Origin: Bemisia tabaci
Lineage: Eukaryota; Arthropoda; Insecta; Hemiptera; Aleyrodidae
Direction of reading: 5' to 3'
DNA: 64,000 nucleotides
Assembly: GCF_918797505.1 (NCBI RefSeq)
Contig: NC_092794.1
Span: 29,022,218 to 29,086,217, forward strand
Under the pieces are notes generated by a model. The model had not been told where the DNA came from and did no database searches. It worked only from the letters and a program-made list of their open reading frames with translations. Of the stretch, positions 54,521-64,000 are shown piece after piece. How positions within the stretch are numbered: position 1 is the stretch's first letter; every line of letters begins with the position of its first letter. The position numbers were made by a program, and so were the translations under genes.

Positions 54521-57500
54521 AACAACGCGACCGGGCTTTTCTGCACGGTTTGCGGTCCATTAAGCTCTCCTACTAATTAAGTCGGAGAGTAAACCCCAAA
54601 AACCCTATAATATTTGGGTAGAGTATGCTCAGCTCTACTCGTAATGCCCACCCTTTTTAAGTTTAGTTAAATATTAAAAAAGTTATTAAGCTTTAACGAC
54701 AAATTTTGGACCCCAAAACATGACGATGATGGATTGACCAATCGCTGAGCAGATGAGCAGATTCGGGGCAGATTCGAGGCCCGCGAAACGCCCGGCCGCG
54801 GAATGGCGGGCGTGATTTTGGCCAACAAATTACAGCTAAACCGTAGAAAAAAACCATATAAAAGTATACATATTTCAAATCTGTGGTATATAATGCCGGA
54901 CCGTTTTTTTCAAAAATTGAAATTAACGACGTATAAGGGAGAACGATTGATAATTGAGTCGTTTTTGACGTTTTTGAAAGTCGAGCAGTAAGTAGACCTA
55001 CAGCAATAATTGTAGCATAAAGCCATTTAAACTAGGTAAAATTTAAATCTGTAGACTTCAAGGATTGTACTTCCGCAAAGTTTTCAGACTTATATGGACG
55101 CCAAAATGAGAATTAATCAAAGAAGGAGCGGGTCCTTCAATTCTTCAAGCACATTTGAATTTGAAAATAACTTGTAGAACCGCGCGATGGATGGTGAGCG
55201 CCGACTCCAGAGGTTAAATTTCAGGTTATGCTACTGTTATTATGGCTTTAAATATTTAATTAATACGAAGAAGATAGATTAATTGAAATAATAAGATGAA
55301 GATAGATTAATTGATGCGTGTTTCCATTTTATCGTAGCCGAAGATAACTGGATCCATTTCTATATAATCCTTTTATGATTCCCGCACCCTTGATAAATTT
55401 AGTTGCCACAGTAAGTACTCGGATCAACCTGCCATTTCTTCCCAGCGGCCCTGATCTAGTGATCTTTTCAAGTAATTGTTCATGAATGATTGATGATATC
55501 CCACTATAGTGAGTCCGAGATACTATTTCTCGTTAATAAGATTCAGCAACTTTTCACCAGAAAATCATCCTTTCCCTCAATACGATGATGTGTGTCTGGG
55601 ATCTCAATCGGTGGGAATGAATCTGCGTTTCCACTTTCTACTAAAATTTTGCTAGCAGCCAGGCAGCCTACCTCCTCCGGAGTTGATGTGTGTTTTCTCA
55701 GTGCATCATGTTATATCGGTGCATAAAGCCTCAATGTTTTCATAGACTTGTAATGCTCTATATTGGAAACGCGGTTTACGCATTCACCCATCAGTCGTGC
55801 GTATGTGTCTTCTTAAAGAAGCTACGCAGCACTCTGTTAATGAAATCAACTCAATGTCACAACATCCAAGATACTTGACTTCAAACATTACTGTTAATTT
55901 GATTATCAGCAAGTCTCCTTGATTCTGTGTCAGAAGTTGATTGAATCGTCTAATTTGCCTGTATTTGGATAAAATTCTTCAAATCAAGGTCTTTCATATT
56001 GACCTCTGCAGAAGGTATGTATCTATATGCTACTATTTCATTGGTTTGATAAAATTGAAATGCTATAACTAATGCAGGATATCCTTGATGATAACCTCTC
56101 TATACATCGGCTAAAATTTGCAGTACCTGGAGACGTAAACTTGCCGTCACTGCTTACCACATATAGGAGATAATACAGAGCAGCTGTTCGATATAATACA
56201 TCAGTGCCGCCTGACCTCTAGATTATCTGAGTCCTCGCCTGACAAATTTACCCACTATGAGAGTGCGACAGAAAATTAGCTGGTTCATTTAGCACGGAAA
56301 ATGGATACAGGAATTAATTCTCTGGCACACCCTGAAAGTGAGTTAAAACTCATTAGATGTGGACTTTGGGTAGCCAGAACTGGCAGAATAATGAAAGCTA
56401 TCGATTGAGACTGAGGCGACTAAAAATATTAGTTATATAATATTTTGGGCTGCAACAGTATATCAACAGAGCATCTGTTTTGACAGAAAGTGGGCATTGA
56501 ATGCCCGAGTTGAGAAATCTCTCATAAATACCTGCTTACTTTACCTGCCACTGTATTGATGTGAGAGTTACCTTAATCGGATGGTTGCAGAATCTCCCTG
56601 GCAATTCCCAGCATAGATATGATGGTGCTCCACATAATTAACTTACCGGCAGAAACATTCGCTCGATAGAATCATATGAGAGGGATCACATAGCATAGGA
56701 TATAAAATTAAGCCTTGAATTTAGGTGATGTTTATACTTTAACCTCTGGTTCTCGGTCTACGGTACGAAAGGGACGGACTAATACAGAAGAACCATACAT
56801 GACAAGTGGCTCCTAAGTTGTCATTTATTTGAGTCCTTAGCTGAAAAGTTCATGCCTGAAGGTGTGACAGAAAATGGACTGTTTTTTCCATCCTTGAAAG
56901 TAAAACAAAGAATCAAAATTGTACTCTCCGTTTTACCCTTATAGTGCGTTGAAACTCAATTGCAGCCGACTCTGCATGACCAGAATTGGCAGATACAGAC
57001 TCATAAAAATGAAATGTTATTGAAAGGAAAACCAAAAATTAAAGTGGTATTCTCTGTTGTACCCTGATAACGCACTGAAACTCAATCGCTGTTGACTCTG
57101 TATGACCAGCATTGGCAGATAAAGGCTCCTGAAAATGAAATGTTATCAAACTGTTTCATTACCGTTCAGAAGATTCATGCTATTGAGATCGAAATTTCAG
57201 TTGTGGTAACTGTAATTTTTGCTTGCGGAAGCATCAACTCTTACTGTTTATCTTTTCCAATGACGAGTTAACTGGTCACATTTCTCAAGATACAGAATGC
57301 CATAGCTTTAGAGACATCTCTCATAAAACTAAAAATATTGATAAATACTTACTTTGCTTACTGTCTTTATGAGACGGTATCACGCGTTTGCAATGTTATT
57401 TCTGATGATGAAATTGGAGCTCGGAGAAATTGCGATTCGAATGGTCAAAGGACCTGGCAGGCATAACTAGGTATAAGCAGCGTAAATGATACAGGTCCTG

Positions 57501-58910
57501 CACTGAGCTGCAGAATTTAGCTTGCATTCTATCATTAGTTCCAAGAATCCAAAAAAAAAATGTTGGATAATGTAAGACATAAAAGGTATCCCTTAACACA
57601 GGTGATGCCTCTAATGTAAATCCTGGTTTTGTGCCTACTGTACACAGGAGATGGAACATTACATAGAAGTCCTATATTAAGAGCAGCTCTGAAGTTGTTG
57701 ATTATCAGGGTTCTTGCCTGACCCATTCACCCACTTTGAAGGTGTGACAGTAAATAGACTGGTTAATTTTATAATTGAAAATAAACCCATTATTAGTTAA
57801 ACTGGCACTCTCCCTTTCACCCTGTTGCACGTTTAAAGTCAATGTGTCTTTGTGGACTCTAGTTGACCAGAATGGCCAAATGGAGAATCATAATGATGAA
57901 AGCTATAAAAGGATTTCATTGCAGCAGGCCGATTATTGAAAGTTTGAAGCAGTCTGATAAGAGATCGAAATGCGATATATTGCACGGTTAAGATAGGGCT
58001 GTCTTGCCTTGTCGTACTGACATAGTTTCAATAATCAGCATGCAGTTGAGAAAATTTATGTCATCACAACTAAAGTTTATTGTATACCATCTCCTTATGA
58101 ACGGAAAGATTTAACGCAAGTACCAAGATGATTTCGTATGATGTCTGGATAGGAATGCACATAGTAAACAAGTAAGTAGCAACTTTTCGTTTCAGGCACA
58201 TTGTGCCCAAGCATTGTGCCCTCAGTAATCAGAGAATCATAAAAGAAAACTCACTCACAACGAAAAAGGTACCTAGAGAGAGAAGGAATCATGGAAAATC
58301 AAGAATGGTCACATTTGGAAGTATTATTCCTCGGGGCAGCATAAAATTGAAAATGTTTCGTGCGTACAATGAGAAAACCATTCAAGAAGTTATATTGTTA
58401 TTAATTTCAGAAATAATATGACATAGAAAAAGAGACAGGAGCCAGGAGAAATTGAAATTGCAATGCTATTTTGCTCAAACCCGATTCAAAATTTCCAAAC
58501 GAAACTATAACATAATTATCATAACCTCTCTAAGCACTATCTATGGCTTAGACTGCGCATTAGGAAATTTCGGCGAGACTGGAGTCCCTTCAGGCGGGAC
58601 GATAGGCAACTCAGCAACACCCAGCAAGTCCGAGACCGAGACAATGGAAATGCCTGTCATGCCAGTGCCGTTGCCTGATACGGGTACTTTTCGTTCGTAT
58701 ATCCGGATGTATCCACTAAGCGGAAGGCGCGTCTTTACCCTGATTTACCCCGCTAGCTGTCTTACCTACCGCGCGACTTAGATTGCGTTATAAGTCAATG
58801 CGCTTTACTGTAGTTTCTATCGTTCGTAGCCAATGAGAATTAGGCATTACGTCAAGTGACCCAACTTTGTCACGATTTCAATACTGACCTGCGGTTTTTT
58901 TTCTGTGACG
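54521..58910. other. Anonymous region with diverged long tandem repeats
   Basis: No protein family or RNA gene recognised. Between about 56030 and 58000 several phrases recur in the same order: (C/A)CCTGA…CCCACT(A/T)TGA…GTG(C/T)GACAG at about 56240, 56840 and 57717; CCAGAA(C/T)TGGCAGA-like text at about 56375, 56985, 57110 and 57870; and CTCTCATAAA…TACTTAC at about 56520 and 57320. These are old, irregular tandem duplications (units about 600-900 bp) with no shared open frame. A donor-like GTAAG or similar is not consistently conserved. Confidence 0.5.
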
Positions 58911-58912
58911 TA

Positions 58913-60608
58913 CAGGGTGTGCCAAAAATATGGATCCTTCCTTACTGATGTCTCGAGAACGATTACAGATTATTGACATGCGGTTTGAACGAAATTCCTT
59001 AAAAAAAGGTGGGCCGCTTTCGAGGGGGGGGGGGGGGGGGGGGTCGTTTCCTCTCTGCCTCGCGCCCGCGGGAACAACTTTTAAATTTAAAATGGGAACT
59101 CTCTTTGCCTGATACTTCGTAGAAGTCATACCAAAAATACGTGATATCCTTCCAAAAAAACAAAAATATGATTTTTGTACAAAATTTCGGCCCAATCCAA
59201 AAAATGTCACTAATTACCAAAAACAAAAAAAAAAACCAGGCACCCAAAAAATATGATGGCAGTACCGTTTGGATTCATCATATAAAAGGAAATGATATCA
59301 AAACGGCCCAATTTTCTCTTTCATGCCCATGCAATATACCAAACACCCCAACTTTTTTCACAAAAAAAAAAATAAATAAATAAATAAATACCTATAAGGC
59401 ATGATGACCTGAACACGTTTATTGGATCCATCGCTTTAAAGGAGTATGATATCAAATCGGCCCAACTTCTCTGAAATATGCCCATCTCGGATCAATAATT
59501 TTTTTGAGACCTTCCGACTCATCGCTGAGGAGACACTGATCATTACTTGACCCTTAGTATATGTCCTTGTTTAGATGTCAAAGAGTTCCTTATGAGAACT
59601 GTAATGAATTGTTTTTCTTTGAAGAGATAAAATCAAAAAATCGTCATAAAATTGAAAAAAAAATTCGAAGAAAAAAAAAGGAATGGGCCGGCCGGCACGT
59701 ACAAAAAAAAGGGGGAAATGTAGATACATTGGTATGCCCCAACATTTTGGCATGGGTGACCGACCCGGTCTTGCCAACATCCATGAAGTTGCTAAGAAAG
59801 AAGCATTGTAAGTAGGAGGCACATAATATTCGCAATAATACGCCAAGGTTCAGTAGTTTGTAAGGCCTTCTATCAGAAACAAACAAAGAATATGGCATTG
59901 CTTGAAAGTTGTTAAGTTGTTCACCCATGTGTGAATATCTTTCAGTCTATCTTTCAATGACGATTTCAAGAAGGACTGATCCTCCTTTTGACGATGATAC
60001 TTGTTAATGTATATGTGAAAGAGAGACGATAATCACCCTATATTATCTACCACTTGTATGTACGGCCGGCCGGCCCATTCCTTTTTTTTTCTTCGAATTT
60101 TTTTTTCAATTTTATGACGATTTTTTGATTTTATCTCTTCAAAGAAAAACAATTCATTACAGTTCTCATAAGGAACTCTTTGACATCTAAACAAGGACAT
60201 ATACTAAGGGTCAAGTAATGATCAGTGTCTCCTCAGCGATGAGTCGGAAGGTCTCAAAAAAATTATTGATCCGAGATGGGCATATTTCAGAGAAGTTGGG
60301 CCGATTTGATATCATACTCCTTTAAAGCGATGGATCCAATAAACGTGTTCAGGTCATCATGCCTTATAGGTATTTATTTATTTATTTATTTTTTTTTTTG
60401 TGAAAAAAGTTGGGGTGTTTGGTATATTGCATGGGCATGAAAGAGAAAATTGGGCCGTTTTGATATCATTTCCTTTTATATGATGAATCCAAACGGTACT
60501 GCCATCATATTTTTTGGGTGCCTGGTTTTTTTTTTGTTTTTGGTAATTAGTGACATTTTTTGGATTGGGCCGAAATTTTGTACAAAAATCATATTTTTGT
60601 TTTTTTAT
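58913..60608. mobile_element. CAGGGTGTGCC element with near-perfect ~548 bp inverted repeat
   Basis: TA plus CAGGGTGTGCCAAAAATATG at 58911 is a family tip. From 59153 to 59700 the sequence is repeated inverted at 60060-60608, and over at least 300 compared bases I find no substitution, only homopolymer length differences. Each arm's inner edge is GGCCGGCCGG. The ~360 bp loop (59701-60059) is unique. The right side lacks the outer 240 bp and family tip. A G run lies at 59026-59042. Nothing is encoded. Confidence 0.85.
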
Positions 60609-62455
60609 ACATTACACGAAAGGAATAACGACAACGGGAATGTGACAGCACAGTTTGCAGCACGGAATAAACTGTAAATCAGATCGCTTCGTGATCGATT
60701 GATTCGATACTATGAACTCATTTAGTCGTGACGTCATAGCCAGCATTGATTCTTTCGACTACGGTCTCGGGTTCCAAACAATTGGCTGTCCTTGTTGCAC
60801 TAATGGCGTTTCCCCGTAAGAAACTACTTTCAAATTTCAAAACGAATTTTCGACCTTTTAAACGCCGGGAACCACTAAGGTCACTCCTGAAATCGACTCT
60901 AAAGCGTCAAAATAGGGGGGTCCGACTTTTTAAACGCCTCAAATGGACAAATTTCCCCTGAGTTATCGCAATTGAAAACAGGTCTAAAATCATCAGTCTC
61001 TCTCTCTCTACGGCCGTTTAGCTGTTTACAGACAAGATTGAGGTTAGAATCATCTTGCATATTCACATTTTTCTCGTTGAAACTCATGATATTCCCTCTT
61101 GACAAGTAAAATTTATCAAGAAAAGTTAGTTTCCAGTATCACCAAACTATTTCTATGCGCTCATGGATCGACAGAGTCTTAATTAGTGATGATGGCTTCG
61201 TGGTGAAGCGTTACCATATTACCTACAGCATTTTTTCAATCAACGCTCAGTCTAGCCTTAATGTGGAGATTGATGTCAATTTTTTCCTCTCTACTGCACG
61301 AACTTACGCTCATGAATGGAGACAGAGAAAGAAAAGTGATGACTTGAGTTTTTCTTACTCTGAATCTCATGGTTTTGTATCTCTGTCTCCAAAATCATCG
61401 GGGGTCGTCTTGCTCCCCAGCTATGCAGATTTCTTCAGATCGCTCGGTCAGTCTGCCTCCTATGTGAAGTCTAATCATGTTTTAGTTATGACCAGTAAGA
61501 TCCTCTTTGCTTCAGCATACTTAAAAGTGTATTTTGCAGTTGGAAAATACAGTGTTTTTCTCGCAGCGTCCGAACTACACTTTTCTCATTTGACGGCTAA
61601 CAGGAGCTCATGATGTGAGTGACTGCACAGCATGATAGATCAGATCATCCAGGACATCATCATGCTTTCCCAGAACTCTTGTTGTTTATAAGATTAATGG
61701 GCTCCATCAATTAATGTGTAACATTGTTGTGGAAAAGCGCGTCGATAGTCCGTCGGAGCATCGGAAGAGGATTCTCATTCACTTCAAGCCTGTTCCTTTA
61801 TCAAGTTATTCATTCCCAGAATGTACAGCAAACGCCATCTCCTATGGTAAGTACTACATAAACCAGCTAATAAGTTTTGAAAGTCAACTTCCCCCATAAC
61901 TTGATAAATTTTTCCACTTATGACTGAAAGGTTTTGAATCAAATTCCGTCTCCTTTAGAGAAGGAACTAAATGGGGAAAAGGTTTTGGTATAAAATACCG
62001 AAGATAATGAGAGAAGAGACATGCATGAAATTTAAAGCTTTGAGCACCAGAAATGACAACGTGTGACCCAGTATTCCAGACCCAATGTTGTAATAGTGTT
62101 GTTGCATTTAGAACTAACGCTTTGTTTGAGCCTTTAAATTTTCTCTAGGAATTTAAACCATAAAACTAATAGGAGGAAACTTAAATTAAGTATTGCATTG
62201 GTACAATCTGGCACGCATTCTGCCTAAGATATAATCATCTTGCCACATGTTCCGTATTGATTTAAATATACTTACTGTAGGAGAAGACGTTTGCTGTATA
62301 TTCTGCGAATGAATAGGTACCTAACTTCGTAAAGGAACTGTCCGGAGGAGGACAAAGGATCTTTGTCCTGTCATGTCCAAAACTGTCATGATTTTTCTTC
62401 TCAATGCGAAGAAAATTCTGCAAAAACTTCAAGAAATAATATCAATTTGTTCTCC
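60609..62455. other. Spacer with one medium open frame
   Basis: Apart from the frame at 61155-61613 nothing is recognised. The segment 60800-60960 repeats TTTTAAACGCC-like phrases. A strong donor (ATGGTAAGTACT) lies at about 61846 after a 45-codon open stretch from 61714, so part of this may be exonic. Confidence 0.3.
61155..61613 (+). CDS. Uncharacterised 152-codon open frame
   Basis: The longest open frame in this stretch outside known transposons. The product starts MRSWIDRVLISDDGF and contains EIDVNFFLSTARTYAHEWRQ and VVLLPSYADFFRSLGQ. No signal peptide or membrane segment is evident, and I recognise no family. It could be a genuine lineage-specific exon or chance; in AT-rich DNA 152 codons are unusual but not decisive. 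Confidence 0.25.
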   Translation: MRSWIDRVLISDDGFVVKRYHITYSIFSINAQSSLNVEIDVNFFLSTARTYAHEWRQRKKSDDLSFSYSESHGFVSLSPKSSGVVLLPSYADFFRSLGQSASYVKSNHVLVMTSKILFASAYLKVYFAVGKYSVFLAASELHFSHLTANRSS

Positions 62456-64000
62456 TTTAAAAAAATGACGTAGAGGCGGAGATTTTCAGACACCGCAAAC
62501 GAGTTATGTGATTGCCGACTTTCACCGTCGATGTGCTAGTATCAGCAAGGCACCGATCATCGGTGATGGATGTTAGAAGCTGCAGAGGGCCAAACTGTGA
62601 TTCTGACCATTTCCTAGTGAAAGTCAAGGTTCGAGAAAGAATTGCCAATGCAATGAAAACAAGTGTGCCAGAAACAAGGAGATGGGCAACTGAAAACCTC
62701 AACAAGAACAAGGAGGCACGTGAGCTTTACCAGGCAGTGCTGGCAAGAAAACTAAAGAAAGAAGAAGAGGGAGGCAATCCAACCCCAGGAGTGGAAGATA
62801 GTCCAACACCAGAAGTGGAAGATACCCCAGCCCCAGAAGATGTATGGGCTAAAATGGAGACTGCAATAAAGGAAGCAGTTGAAGAGACAATCGGTGAGAA
62901 AAGGAGGTGCAGGAACGCAGAATGGTTTGACGAGGAACGTGCGAAGGCTGTTAGAGAAAAAAACGAGGCGAGAGAAAAAATGCTGCAAAGGATAACGAGA
63001 GGTAGTGTGGACGAATACCAACAACTAAGATAGAAAGCAAACAAACTTCATAGGAAGAAAAAGAGACAGGCGGTAAGACAACAAATGGAAGAGATAGAGT
63101 ATCTGAGCAATCAGAATGAGAGTAGAAAATTTTATGCTGCAATGAGCAAAATGAGAAAAGGGTTTCAGCCTAGAGCTAACGGGTGCAAAAAGAAAGCAGG
63201 GCGTTTAGTTGAAGAAGAAAAGAACATCCTCGAGAGGTGGGCAAAACATTTCAAAGACCAGCTTTCCAAGAAAAGTAGTGGAGAAAGACTGGAAACAGAA
63301 GAAGAGAAAAACGAAGAAAGACAAGATGACCTCAATGAAATACCAACTAGAGAGGAGGTCGCGGATAGAATAAGGAAACTCAAGAACAACAAGGCACCAG
63401 GAGAAGATGGAATAACAGCCGAGTTACTGAAGAATGGGGGGAGAGGCACTGATAAACGAAGTACACAAGTTAATCTAATTAATATGGACATCAGAGAAAA
63501 TGCCAGCGAAATGGAGTATTGGAACCACCTGCCCCATTTTCAAAAAGGGAGATAAATTCGAATTTAAAAATTATAGAGTAATCACTCTACTGAGCGTGGC
63601 GGATGAAATATTATCCTCCCTGATCAATGAGAGACTCCAGAAAATTGTCGAGAAGGTGATTGGCGAATACCAGTGTGGATTTAGAACAGGGAGAGGCACA
63701 TCAGACCAACTCTTTGTAATCAGACAAGTCATGGAAAAGTTTTATGAATACGGAATAGATCTCCGTCTGCTGTTTCTCGATTTTTAAGAAGCGTTTGACA
63801 GCGTTAACAGGAAGGTTCTGGGAAAAGCCCTGAAGGAACTACAAGTATCAGATAAACTCATTCGACTGGTAATAATGACTATGAGTGATACAAAGGCGAA
63901 GGTGAAGCTTGGGAACAACAAGAGTGAAGTACCTATTCGATTTTAAAAAAGGTGTAAAACAGGGAGATGGACTATCAGGCACCCTTTTCCTAGTAGCATT
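62456..64000 (+). pseudogene. RTE-type LINE ORF2 remnant, continues past the window
   Basis: Plus-strand remnant beginning at the endonuclease end (VSARHRSSVMDVRS, DSDHFLVKVKVRERIA), then a Lys/Glu-rich linker containing a PTPGVEDSPTPEVEDTPAPE repeat, AEWFDEERAKAVREKNEARE, and the reverse transcriptase start ([66 protein letters not shown]-stop-EAFDSVNRKVLG). Defects are stops near 63031 and 63785 and a frameshift near 63450-63510. It belongs to the same broad RTE-like group as the fragments at 24014 and 53965. The YADD site would lie beyond the end. Confidence 0.9.

Noticed and set aside
59561..59928. Open frames within the near-perfect inverted repeat and adjoining loop
   Set aside because: They are low-complexity, occur on both strands and are not conserved as protein features.
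62727..63044. Minus-strand Ser/Phe-rich open frames opposite the RTE linker, possible membrane protein
   Set aside because: They are antisense shadows of the Lys/Glu-rich, purine-biased LINE coding strand.

Overview
The window looks like an AT-rich, intron-containing animal genome, most probably an arthropod. Evidence is a jockey-type LINE, a copia-type LTR element with an initiator-Met-tRNA-like primer site, a mariner remnant, RTE-like LINE remnants, hAT-type MITEs and tRNA-headed repeats. A sap-sucking insect (Hemiptera) would fit, but that is inference. I see no complete, clearly cellular protein-coding gene. No CRISPR, rRNA or bacterial-type operon is present. Almost everything identifiable is mobile DNA, much of it nested.

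Layout. 1-6.3 kb: nested terminal-inverted-repeat (foldback) elements. An outer ~5.2 kb element (63-5261) contains a second foldback (231-3664, itself carrying a 3 x 176 bp tandem array), a dead mariner transposase (about 3718-4290, minus) and a TA-flanked 812 bp element (4294-5105). A sister 998 bp element (5264-6261) lies beside it. 6.3-15.7 kb: a 245 bp MITE with 4 bp duplication, a GC-rich patch (7.0-7.6 kb), a 423 bp hAT-type MITE with 8 bp duplication, two more GC-rich patches and an AT word-repeat element (12.5-13.6 kb). 15.8-18.3 kb: a gypsy-type pol fragment split by a 1.7 kb foldback. 19.0-21.4 kb: a four-exon, minus-strand transposase-like gene with good splice sites but three in-frame stops. 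24.0-24.6 kb: a 5'-truncated RTE-type LINE with a (TA)n tail and 14 bp duplication.

25.6-32.95 kb holds the clearest structure. A decayed copia-type element (minus; 5' LTR, primer site, gag, protease) is interrupted in its second zinc knuckle by a full-length jockey LINE (26425-31867, plus) with both ORFs open, a poly(A) tail and a 13 bp target-site duplication. 34-38 kb: a diverged foldback relative, a possible exon (34688-34921, minus) and CCGGCGATAGG-type palindromic repeats. 38.26-43.33 kb: a large foldback whose right arm is split by a 3.07 kb TA-flanked element; the left arm preserves the empty site.

44-54.5 kb: more MITEs, a second copy of a purine-rich repeat with a tRNA-like core, a truncated LINE tail with 15 bp duplication, a jockey remnant and an RTE endonuclease fragment. 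55-58.5 kb: anonymous DNA with diverged long tandem repeats. 58.9-60.6 kb: a nearly perfect ~548 bp inverted repeat. 62.5-64 kb: a decayed RTE-type reverse transcriptase running off the window end.

These genes do not form one pathway. The biology is transposon nesting: the order of insertion can be read from duplications and empty sites. Several long inverted repeats would make double-stranded RNA if transcribed.
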